This document shows, piece by piece, positions 48,101 through 55,259 of a stretch of DNA of 64,000 nucleotides. Below the pieces are notes generated by a model that had not been told where the DNA came from, did no database searches, and saw only the letters and a program-made list of their open reading frames with translations. Made by a program: the position numbers and the translations under genes. Source of the stretch: Acanthopleura granulata (lineage: Eukaryota; Mollusca; Polyplacophora; Chitonida; Chitonidae); NCBI GenBank assembly GCA_016165875.1, contig JABBOT010000014.1:2739857-2803856 (forward strand), written 5' to 3'. How positions within the stretch are numbered: position 1 is the stretch's first letter; the number at the start of each line of letters is the position of its first letter.

Positions 48101-51100
48101 GGGGAAAGTGTGTCCATGTTGGTTGTGGTGTATGGTTAAAAGAAAAGACAAGTCTGGACCTAACGTATATATTTGTCGATAGAGCCTCCCACTTTAACTT
48201 ATATTTTCATGATGTTGTTCTATAGTCTTGTAAGAATTTCAGACTTCAAAATAATTTATAGAGTTACTAAGCATATCAGAATAAATGACTCTGGTGATTT
48301 AAATCTGTTTTCACCCCTCCTCTAAAATAATTAAGGTCCAATTATTTATTGCCTTTTCTTTTAAGTTTATTTGTGGAGCTCATCTGTGGCACTGGTTGTT
48401 GAGGTTTTTTGTCCAAATCCTCTCCGAACACTTGACTCATTTAAGCAAAACTTAAATGAATTAGATAACACTTCTTTCTTTCTTTGTGTTGTCAGATAGA
48501 ACATGAGCACTGGTGGCTAGGGTACAAGTATTACTGTAACCGACACAAGTCGATCCTTCATGACTGGCAGAGGGACAGACGAGAGCTGATGAACAAAGCC
48601 AAGGTGGTGTTCTCAGAGGCCTGCATCACCCATGAGCTGGAGTCCGCTATGGAAGATTGCAAACAGAGGCAAAGAGACTTGTGCAAAACACTCTATGATA
48701 AGGTAATTGTAATTAAATCAGCTAATTATTTTTTGTTCCTTTTCTTGGTGTTTTCTTTTTGTTTTTTTTTTAGCCAAACTTAAAAAACATGTGTATTAAA
48801 TTTATACTAAGATTTAAATTGAAGTCTTTTCGAAAGCTTTTGAATTATTCTACTGAGGAGGTTTGTTAGGTTTCTGGAGAAATGGGGAGAAAACTCCTGT
48901 CAGCTTCCTCTACCCACCACCCTGGCCACTGTGGTGGAAGTGAAAAATTTCTTGACATGGCATTAAACACCAGTAAATATAGAAAAAGACATGTACATGT
49001 AAGAGGGGCCTCTGCCAACAGAGTTAGTGTGCCACTGCGGCGTAATGACCCAGGTGCCTGTCACCAGTGTGTTCACTGTGAGTTGAAGTCCAGATTGTGC
49101 TGCCTTCCTCTCTGGCCGTACATGGGATGGTCTGCCAGCAACGTGCGGGTGGTCGTGGGTTTCCCCCGGGCTCTGCCGGGCTTCTTCCCACCATAATGCT
49201 GGCCGCTGTCGTAACAGTGAAATATTCTTGTGTATGACGCGAAACACAAGTCAGATAAATAAATGAATGCACATATAACGCATTGTCACTGAGCTCCATC
49301 ATATGCTTACAGGTATGTAAAATCAATAGAGTTTAAAGGGAGAGTCAAGTGGAAGGTATAAATAGTATTGGCAGTGTTGTGTTGGAATTAAGCATACCGG
49401 GTATCACTGAAATGTCCCTGAGATGTTAGATATGAAAGCAAGAGTACCCTTGGCAGGCTTCATGTATAGCTGGAGAGCAAGTCGTAAAATGACTAGCTCA
49501 TTGATGTTACATAAAAAAGCAAGGTGTTCAGGTGGCTTTAAGCAAACTACTATGACATGATGAGGTGTCATGTCTGGTGTCTCCAGCATGGCATTCCAGT
49601 GAAGTTGCACGAAGAACAAGTCAGCACTGGGGCCAGCATGTCACTAGGAGACACCATGGTGATGGGATTCGAACCAGATTGGTAGTAATGTTAGAAACTC
49701 ATACGAAAGAAAAAAAAAAAAATTAGGTGAACATCACTATTAGAGATAGTTGAACATTTTTCCTGAAATTGTGCCCATTACTAAATTAGTTTCACATTTT
49801 TCCTGAAATTGTATCTGTTACTAAATTAATTTCACATTTTTCTTGAAATTGTGCCCATTACTGAATTGATTTCACATTTTCCCTGAAATTGTATCAGTTA
49901 CTAAGTTAATTTCAAATTTTTCCTGAAATTGTATCCGTTGCTAAATTGCTTTCACATTTTTCCTGAAATTGTGTCCATCACTGTTAATAAAGTTACTTGT
50001 ACATTTTTCCTGGTTCTCAGAGTTCTGTTGATCTTACATGTAGATGGGTGTTTTGAGGTTTTTGGGAAGGCAAGCTTCAAGTCAAAAAGCAATAGTTTTA
50101 TGAAATTGATTTACACCTGAAAATGCACTATCTGAGACGATATTGTAGGTTGTTCAGTGTACAGTGTGTTCGGCTGTTGTCAGGTGGTGAAATGGCGAGA
50201 GCAGAAAATGGAGGCAATGATGTTAGAGAATCAGATAGAGGAGAGAAAACGAAAGGAAGCAGAAGAGCAGATGAGACTGGAGGAGGAGAAGGAGAAAAAG
50301 AGGCGAAAAAAGGAGAAAGAGAAGGTTGGCTGAAATATTCCAGTAATGAAAGACAACAGTTAGTATGTATCTTTAACTGAATTGTAAATTAATTTTCAGT
50401 AATTGTTTATCATTATAGGGAAAGAAAAGATATGTAAAATTTAAAAAGTTGCTGTTCGGTATGGCCTTTCCTCACACCACTCCAGCTAAAACAGCAAGAA
50501 AACATTCCATATTTGATTACAATGTAGTAATTATATTACGTGACATGTAATTCTTCACAGATCCAGAAATTTCAAGAGGAGAAAAACCTTGTGAAGCAGA
50601 AAGCAGAGGAAGAAGAACAGAGAAAACTGGAGGAAATTAAACAGGTGTTAGCTGAACAAGCAGAGTATGACAGGCAGAGGTAAGGAGGTTATTTTGTTTT
50701 CATCAGGTATGTAAGTGACACCTAGTTTTATAATATACATGTAAGTAGGGTAGATAACCTAACTTTTCTCCCATGACCAAGTTGCACATTTTACCTGATT
50801 CTGAGTTAATGTTAGGAAAGAATTTGGCAGGGGGGGGGGATTTTTTTTGTTTGAGATGTGGAATGATATCCTACTGGAAATTTCTGAATCTATGATGAAT
50901 TATTCACCTGTAAAAATACACGTTTGGGGCAGATCCACTGTGCATTATTCTGTACTGTGATTTTTATGAAGTAAGACATGGTACTGTGTGTGAATTTGTC
51001 CATGTAAGTGCAGGCTGATGGCATGGCACTGTGTGTGAATTTGTCCATGTAGGTGCAGGCTGATGACATGGCACTGTGTGTGAATTTGTCCATGTAGGTG

Positions 51101-54100
51101 CATGCTGATGACATGGCACTGTGTGTGAATTTGTCCATGTAGGTGCAGGCTGATGACATGGCACTGTGTGTGAATTTGTCCATGTAGGTGCAGGCTGATG
51201 ACATGGTACTGTGTGTGAATTTGTCCATGTAGGTGTAGGCTGATGACATGAATTTGTCCATGTAGGTGCAGGCTGATGACATTAAGAAGTATGTGATTTG
51301 GGGGGGGTACAAGTACCCGGATTATTTAGCAAAATATTGCCATTTGAAGATGGAATCAGAACTTTGATAAACAAGGGTTGTTAATGGAACTTCTCTTACA
51401 CCTTTCAACGGATTTTATAAGAACCTCTTACGTTGACCTTATAAAGATGTGCAAGTGCATTTTGGGTCAGAACCATCAAAGGCCTGGGGAGATGTGTGAT
51501 CTTCTTCTGTCTCTTAGTAATTAAGTAATTACCTTCATTTCTGGAGTTTCTTAAAACTACTGTTACACACATACATGTAACAGGCATGATGGGGCTATAG
51601 ATTTAATGAATGAGTGGTCTTCTCTGACACAGGCCTGGTGTTCGGGAACAAATTCCACCATCAAGAGGCCCCTAACCAACTCTCTGTAACTGGGCTGTAA
51701 CTTTATGCGAGGTGAATGGCAAAGGTGCACATAATGGTGTTCGAGGAGCAGGGTACAGTTTGAGTTCTTGTACTGCAGGGTGAAATATCGAGAGGAGGTC
51801 TGTCAACAAAAGGAAGAGGAAAGGAGAGCTAAGGAAAGGGAGAGAATCAGGGAGGAAGAAGAGAAGGAACGCAGACTAGATGCGCTCAGAGAACAGGTCA
51901 GAACAATACTCAATTCTTGAGTTTCACTCCGTTTTGTTTTCAAATGGCCGAGCTTTTTAAATAAATAAATGTGGATGAATGGTAGATTTGCCATCTGAAC
52001 AGTGACTGTCAGCAGATAATGAATCCAAGTTATTCAAGCCAAGCATTGTCTGATTTACTTAGTGCACTTTACTTTCAGTTTGAAGCATCTGGGTCAGACA
52101 TTTGCATGAGAAAAGATATATGTCTGATAGAAGATATTAAGCAATATAGAATGATGCAGAGTATGTTGGAGGTAGGGGGCCATGCTAGTGTGCTCAAGTG
52201 ATCAGATTTCTCGATTTTAAAGCACAGAAATTAAAATAGCACATGGGGGCCTCCATTGCTCAGTTGGTTAGCGCGCTATCGCAGCACAATGATGCGAAGT
52301 CTCCCACCAATGCGGTCACTGTGAGTTCAAATTCAGCTCATGCTGGATTCCTCTCCGGCCGTACGTGGGAAGGTCTGCCAGCAACCTGCGTATGGTTGTG
52401 GGTTTACCGCGGGCTGTGCCCGGTCTCCTCCCATCATAATGCTAGCCACTGCCGTATAAGTGAAATACTCTTGAGTACTGCATAAAACACCAATCAAATA
52501 AATAAATAAATAAATGAAATAGCACATTACTGTTTTTTGAGTTTGGCACATGCATAGTTGTTAAATCTTGTGTGTGTTTTTTAATCACTGTGTTCGTGTT
52601 TCAGGTCAGAGTCGTGGCTGAATCAGATCCCGCCAGAGTGGCTCAGAATACACAGGTCAGTTGTGGTCATGTAATATTCTGTCAAGTGCTATAATTTATC
52701 TTAATGTGAGCTTTCATTTCAAGTGACATATTTTGCTTGATTCTGATTGATTCATCCACCTTATAGGGACATTACAGTGGTTACTTATCAGAAAAGCTTA
52801 AGTGTTGACATAAGGAAATCTCATTTTAAGCCCTTTATGCGCTCCCAAAAGTGCATGTTTACTGGCCAAATACAGTAGGTTGATTGTACACATGCAATCA
52901 GATTATAATCTCTGGACATCTGCTGTAAATCTGATACTTATGCATCAGTCAATAAATCCTGTATCAGCCTTACCTGACCTAAGTGTTGATGGTCATTCTA
53001 GGACTTCAGTTTTCCTCTTCTCTGCTGTGACTGTTAGGCCCTTGACCAGTGAGGTCGCATGTTCAAATCCAGCTCTTGTTACCGTGACATCTGAGGCCTT
53101 CAGTCAGGACGTTTGTCAGGTACCTAGCAAAGTGCAGTGATTTACTCTGGTTTCCTCAACCCTTAAACCCTACTGCTGTTTACAGGTGGTAAGTTCTTGA
53201 ATATAGAGTTAGACACTAATTGAATAAATAATAATAATATGAAAAACCAAAAAAAAAACTTGATTAATAATTATTTCCTGTAATGGGCATGAAAACAGTG
53301 TTACACATTAAACATGTAGAAGTATCAGTTTGTCTTTTGAGCTATAAATCAACCGGTAAGACATTTATACTGGATTTATGTTGGTTAAATTATGAAAATA
53401 CATCTAAATGACCTAAAGTATCACCCCCCCAAGAAGAGCAGTTTTAGAGGAAAATTAATATCATAAAAATTATTTTTGGTGCGAAACCTTACATTTCTCA
53501 TTACATTTTTGTTACATGTTTGTCGCAAACACCCTACCTTCCAAACAGACAATGAAAGAAGTTTGTAAAATCGGTAAAACTCTCAGAATCAGCAAACATG
53601 AGCAACTTTGTCATGATCACTTGGTTCATTTCACATGGTATGTTTTAGGTAACTAAACTAATGGAAGCTTAGATGATACTCACTGATACATGGTAACAAA
53701 TTATGATTTTTTAGTGAATTTATCAAAAAGTAAATCAATCAGTCAGTCAATTAATCAGTCTTTCACAATGTGCAGGCCTGGAGGAACAGACTGTTGGGAG
53801 AAGAAGCTGATGTAGAGTTGCAAAAGCCGCTGTTTGATGTCCACACCTTTACAGAGAAGCAGGTTTGTCACTGAAATCTACCACTTGATTGTTATCTGTG
53901 TTCTTAATTGATTGAGTTCCAAGTCGATTCACTCATGTTATACTGTACATGTACTTTAGGAGTATTTCACTTGTATAAGACAATTCCGGTTTATTAATGT
54001 ACGAATACAGACACAGCAGAAAAGAATTTCATGTTTATTTACTTATTTTATTGGTGTTTTATGCCATGCTCAAGAAAATTGCACTTACATGTCGGTGGCC

Positions 54101-54739
54101 AGAATTATGGTGGGGGGAAACCAAACACCCTGGGCAATTAAAACCCACGAAGGCTTGCAGGTTGCCGACAAACCTTCCGACATACAACTGGAGAGAAAAG
54201 CCAGATTAAGATGGACTTGAACTGACAGCAGGAATTTTATAGCTTCATGTGTTGTGCATGTCAAAGTGCTAATTGATTATTTTTACTATCAGTATTTTTA
54301 TTTCATTACTTTAGATTTTAAAATAAAACTAAAATTTGTTTTTCAGTGAATGCCACTTCATTGTAAGTGAGGCTTTGGCTTTTATCAAATGTGTAATTAA
54401 ACCTTAATTGAAAAAATAGCGAATCAAGAAACGCAAAGAAATTTAAAAAAAAAAAAAAGAAGAGAAAAAAGGGGAAGAAAAAGCAAAATGAAATTCTTTA
54501 GTAGAAAACATTGCAGGGATCATAAAATATTCATGAAAAATTTAAGACTGGGTGTGAGAACATTTTCTGATCACATACTTATTTGTATGTTACAGGTGAT
54601 TGGAGACCCCAGGGTGAGGCTGGAGGCGAGGCTTAGGGAGGCAGGGGTGATGCAGTCTGACTACGCTAGGCATGTCATGTCCAAAATGAAACCCATCCAC
54701 CCACCCAGGAGGGACATGGAGTCTACTGTGTTCAAATAA
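39046..54739 (+). CDS. CCDC148: Coiled-coil domain-containing protein 148 (whole gene)
   Basis: Twelve coding exons join in phase: 39046-39103, 41494-41878, 45055-45233, 46029-46227, 47917-48064, 48496-48702, 50184-50324, 50561-50679, 51779-51896, 52605-52655, 53776-53862 and 54596-54739. The product is about 611 residues against 591 in human. Similarity is colinear from an N-terminal SNPDDLV block (human SPDNLV) to the last residues, PPRRDMESTVFK (human PPRKDMESTVFK). The middle is a long, Glu/Lys/Arg-rich coiled coil. The family's molecular role is not established to my knowledge, and no enzymatic motif is visible. The gene follows GALNT in the same orientation. Confidence 0.95.
40735..40925 (+). 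mobile_element. Copy of the MITE-like dispersed element
   Basis: 'aaaagtgtgtctttagagg', 'catgaaatgttat', 'tgcctaccaaacacgcctc', 'ctcagagtcag' and 'acttagtcatggatgaaatttta' match, in the same order, the copies at 41117 and 53402. Confidence 0.7.
41117..41332 (+). mobile_element. MITE-like element with TAAATG(A/G)CC end
   Basis: About 215 bp. It begins 'taaatggcccagaatttcac' and ends 'cagatgaaaggttaggtca', so the ends are roughly inverted (TAAATGACCTAA against TTAGGTCA). No open frame, which fits a non-autonomous element. Confidence 0.7.
41494..41878 (+). CDS. CCDC148: CCDC148 coding exon 2
   Basis: The acceptor TTTGCCCAG ends at 41493 and the donor CTGAG|GTATGG starts at 41879. Contains VDYEKLRAMATEKKF (human VDYQQLRALTEAKKL), ILRQHKMVWHKEFSRLN (human LIKQHKQVWWQEYQRLN) and SPIWALR (human NPIQQLR). 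The last eight bases and the donor begin the 64-bp array. Confidence 0.95.
41871..44430 (+). repeat. 64-bp tandem array spanning the exon 2 splice donor, about 40 copies
   Basis: The phrase 'gctgaggtat' stands at the true exon end and recurs every 64 bp for about 2.5 kb. Each unit reads from the exon's last eight bases (GCGCTGAG) through the donor (GTATGG or GTATAG) to 'gcatccgatcttaactatcc' and 'ctactcacaccttgattga'. Copies differ at a few fixed sites (cgagc/caagc, ctatcc/ctagcc, gcgctg/gggctg). Use of any later donor would insert the in-frame stop in 'tcttaa'. Confidence 0.96.
44431..45054 (+). other. Rest of the intron before CCDC148 exon 3
   Basis: Holds a GTT run at 44963-44978 and the dispersed phrase 'gggataaaccactgacctttggcaag' repeated after exon 3 near 45518 and reverse-complemented near 37594. 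Confidence 0.7.
44690..44785. repeat. Dispersed repeat, copy 1 of a pair flanking exon 3
   Basis: 'agattgtttgggataaacc', 'acctttggcaag', 'ctgacaaact' and a dyad 'atatgtgacagatagatatgc' correspond to the copy at 45515-45605. The two copies are direct repeats about 825 bp apart. Confidence 0.7.
45055..45233 (+). CDS. CCDC148: CCDC148 coding exon 3
   Basis: Acceptor TTAACCAG ends at 45054, donor CTAG|GTCTGA starts at 45234. Encodes EDLQYWLTENQTELRNG and VWQQQGEILKRLQNDR, which aligns with the human VFERLRLEQQRIENDL region. Confidence 0.9.
45277..45492 (-). mobile_element. MITE-like element, minus orientation, both ends preserved
   Basis: One end reads 'ctaaatgacccaatattg', the other 'caaaattttaggtcattta', so TAAATGACC is inverted at both ends. 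Inside are 'tgattctgagagttc', 'gaagttttttcggaaggtagg' and 'aaaatgcacttttt', the reverse complements of the plus-oriented copies. This is the clearest copy for defining the termini. Confidence 0.75.
45515..45605. repeat. Dispersed repeat, copy 2 of a pair flanking exon 3
   Basis: 'gggattgcttgggataaacc', 'acctttggcaag' and 'actgacaaacta' parallel the copy at 44690-44785. Confidence 0.7.
46029..46227 (+). CDS. CCDC148: CCDC148 coding exon 4
   Basis: Acceptor TTCCCAG ends at 46028, donor TTAAG|GTATTA starts at 46228. The block FDLECPDMDFKASILQQFIL matches human [20 protein letters not shown]. Confidence 0.94.
46490..47578 (+). mobile_element. MITE-like element expanded internally by a 47-bp array
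   Basis: Left flank 'cacctgaaaagcagcc...ttctggttctgaaatttctg' and right flank 'ctctcagaatcaagcaaagag...ttaatcacagatcatatttta' correspond to the two halves of the element at 41117 and 53402. The array 46612-47508 has grown out of its middle ('atcttcccacctaccaaaca'). Confidence 0.65.
46612..47508. repeat. 47-bp minisatellite, about 19 copies
   Basis: The unit is 'gcattgaacacatttccagc' plus 'gggatatcttcccacctacc' plus 'aaacaaa'. It has few substitutions (gggatat/ggaatat). It lies in the intron between CCDC148 exons 4 and 5. Confidence 0.96.
47917..48064 (+). CDS. CCDC148: CCDC148 coding exon 5
   Basis: Acceptor TTTTTCAG ends at 47916, donor CATGTG|GTTCGT starts at 48065. Encodes DDHFMFQAIHEQYPCDLPNR and HLPHKTRFHV, matching human [20 protein letters not shown] and YFPHKSRHDLV. 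Confidence 0.95.
48065..48495 (+). other. CCDC148 intron 5
   Basis: Short AT-rich intron with nothing recognised. Confidence 0.7.
48496..48702 (+). CDS. CCDC148: CCDC148 coding exon 6
   Basis: Acceptor TTGTCAG ends at 48495, donor AAG|GTAATT starts at 48703. The block SEACITHELESAMEDCKQRQ matches human TEACAAHEMESMLAKDKKKQ. Confidence 0.95.
49008..49268 (+). mobile_element. tRNA-derived SINE
   Basis: Diverged head ('ggcctctgccaacagagttag'), then 'cctctctggccgtacatg', 'ggtctgccagcaacgtgc', 'cataatgctggccgctgtcg' and an AAATAAATGAATG tail. Confidence 0.88.
49740..49985. repeat. Degenerate ~41-bp repeat
   Basis: Five to six copies of 'cacatttttcctgaaattgt' followed by 'attactaaatt'-type spacers. 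Confidence 0.85.
49985..50120 (-). mobile_element. Partial MITE-like element, minus orientation
   Basis: 'tttttcctggttctcagagttctgttgat', 'ttttgaggtttttgggaaggcaagc' and 'cacctgaaaatgcac' follow the reverse-complement order seen at 45277-45492. Confidence 0.65.
50184..50324 (+). CDS. CCDC148: CCDC148 coding exon 7: coiled coil
   Basis: Acceptor TTGTCAG ends at 50183, donor AAG|GTTGGC starts at 50325. Encodes VVKWREQKMEAMMLENQIEE (human KVRQWRAHQEEVARLEMEI) and a run dominated by Glu, Lys and Arg. Confidence 0.93.
50561..50679 (+). CDS. CCDC148: CCDC148 coding exon 8: coiled coil
   Basis: Acceptor TTCACAG ends at 50560, donor CAGAG|GTAAGG starts at 50680. Glu/Lys/Gln-rich helix with KLEEIKQVLAEQAEYDRQR, equivalent to human RLEELKKLMAEQSLKDRER. 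Confidence 0.94.
50735..50945 (-). mobile_element. MITE-like element, minus orientation, followed by a minisatellite
   Basis: 'acctaacttttctcccatgacc', 'ttttacctgattctgagtt', 'gaatgatatcctactgg' and 'cacctgtaaaaatacac' follow the order of the element. The 45-bp array starts about 30 bp beyond its end. Confidence 0.65.
50976..51285. repeat. 45-bp minisatellite
   Basis: About seven copies of 'gtgaatttgtccatgtaggt' plus 'gcaggctgatgacatggcac' plus 'tgtgt'. The 45-bp period keeps a minus-strand frame open for 140 codons, an artefact. Confidence 0.95.
51286..51778 (+). other. Rest of the intron before CCDC148 exon 9
   Basis: Unique AT-rich sequence, no recognised element. Confidence 0.65.
51779..51896 (+). 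CDS. CCDC148: CCDC148 coding exon 9: coiled coil
   Basis: Acceptor TACTGCAG ends at 51778, donor CAG|GTCAGA starts at 51897. Encodes VKYREEVCQQKEEERRAKER (human [20 protein letters not shown]) and RRLDALREQ (human RRLEALRKQ). Confidence 0.95.
51897..52604 (+). other. CCDC148 intron 9
   Basis: Contains one well-preserved SINE at 52244-52520. Confidence 0.75.
52244..52520 (+). mobile_element. tRNA-derived SINE, best-preserved full-length copy
   Basis: Head 'ggcctccattgctcagttgg', 'ttagcgcgctatcgcagcac', B-box-like 'gagttcaaattc', complete body, and a tail of five AAAT units. Its intact tail suggests a relatively recent insertion. Confidence 0.92.
52605..52655 (+). CDS. CCDC148: CCDC148 coding exon 10
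   Basis: Acceptor GTTTCAG ends at 52604, donor CACAG|GTCAGT starts at 52656. Seventeen codons, VRVVAESDPARVAQNTQ, matching human VAVVAQFDPVRMMSDTM. Confidence 0.94.
53030..53250 (+). mobile_element. SINE-like element of a different subfamily
   Basis: A tRNA-like stretch 'gttaggcccttgaccagtg' and 'catgttcaaatccagctc' is followed by 'ggtttcctcaacccttaaac' and a tail 'ttgaataaataataataat'. Body distinct from the main SINE. Confidence 0.55.
53402..53640 (+). mobile_element. MITE-like element, plus orientation
   Basis: Starts 'tctaaatgacctaaagtatc'. Then 'gcagttttagagg', 'tcataaaaattatttttggtgc', 'caaacaccctaccttccaaa' and 'atgagcaactttgtcatgatc' parallel the copy at 41117. Confidence 0.72.
53776..53862 (+). 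CDS. CCDC148: CCDC148 coding exon 11
   Basis: Acceptor TGTGCAG ends at 53775, donor CAG|GTTTGT starts at 53863. Encodes ADVELQKPLFDVHTFTEKQ, matching human [20 protein letters not shown]. Confidence 0.95.
53863..54595 (+). other. CCDC148 intron 11
   Basis: Contains a minus-oriented SINE (54030-54225) and an A-rich run near 54445-54485. Confidence 0.7.
54030..54225 (-). mobile_element. tRNA-derived SINE, minus orientation, diverged
   Basis: Minus strand reads 'gttcaagtccatcttaatc', 'ctctccagttgtatgtcgg', 'aggtttgtcggcaacctgc', 'ccataattctggccaccgac' and 'cataaaacaccaataaaataagtaaata'. Confidence 0.8.
54596..54739 (+). CDS. CCDC148: CCDC148 coding exon 12 and stop
   Basis: Acceptor GTTACAG ends at 54595, stop TAA at 54737-54739. 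VIGDPRVRLEARLREAG matches human IISDPRLRFELALREAG. The C terminus PPRRDMESTVFK is nearly identical to human. Confidence 0.97.
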   Translation: MIGDPRVRLEARLREAGVMQSDYARHVMSKMKPIHPPRRDMESTVFK

Positions 54740-54990
54740 AACTGGACAAGGTCATTTATGTACAAGTCCTGAATGAAATCCATTCAGCCATCCAGGAGAG
54801 ACATGGAGTCAAATGTGTTTAAATATAACTAAACACAAACTTGGATGCCCAAAATGAAACTCATCCATCCACCCAGGAGAGACATGGAGTCAAATGTGTT
54901 TAAATATAACTAAACACAAACTTGGATGTCCAAAATGAAACTCATCCATCCATCCAGAATAGACATGAAGTCACACATATTCAAGTGCAA
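54740..54990 (+). repeat. Three degenerate tandem copies of the last CCDC148 coding segment in the 3' UTR
   Basis: 'gacatggagtc' of the coding exon (54713) recurs at 54800 and 54881, and as 'gacatgaagtc' at 54962. The spacing is 87, 81 and 81 bp. Each copy repeats 'atgaaactcatccatcc', 'ccaggagagacatggagtc' and 'gtgtttaaatataac'. Translated in the same frame, each resembles the protein's C terminus, but all lie after the stop. Confidence 0.9.
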
Positions 54991-55253
54991 CTTAATGTGG
55001 AGGTGAAAAGATGAAACCTATTCACTCGCCCTGAAACCTGAACACTGTTAACCTGCTCACTTTCACTTTCATTTTCACATAAGCAAGTCCACGTCCTGTT
55101 AAACATGGCACCAACAGAAAGGTGTAACGTTCTTCAGAAAGCAAAATTGCTGATGTAAAGAGTGTGGGCTACTGTTATATTCCAGAAATCTGCTGTAAAT
55201 GTGCCAGTATTGAGCTAGTTGCATGCCACGGTGCTGCCAGTTTGGTACTGTAA

Positions 55254-55259
55254 AATAAA
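55254..55259 (+). terminator. Candidate CCDC148 polyadenylation signal
   Basis: AATAAA in 'tactgtaaaataaaatatcc', followed by 'atgtactttgtcttgaagtg'. Confidence 0.5.

Larger units (their letters stand above)
48703..50183 (+). other. CCDC148 intron 6
   Basis: Contains a SINE (49008-49268), a possible SINE remnant near 48895-48985, a degenerate 41-bp repeat (49740-49985) and a partial MITE-like element (49985-50120). Confidence 0.75.
52656..53775 (+). other. CCDC148 intron 10
   Basis: Contains a second SINE-like element of another subfamily (53030-53250) and a MITE-like element (53402-53640). Confidence 0.7.

Noticed and set aside
50890..51312. 140-codon minus-strand frame with repeated SACTYMDKFTHS peptide
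   Set aside because: Product of the 45-bp minisatellite (15 codons per unit).
52244..52330. tRNA-like sequence at the SINE heads
   Set aside because: The A and B boxes are recognisable but the sequence does not fold into a full tRNA and is attached to the SINE body and tail, so it is not a tRNA gene.
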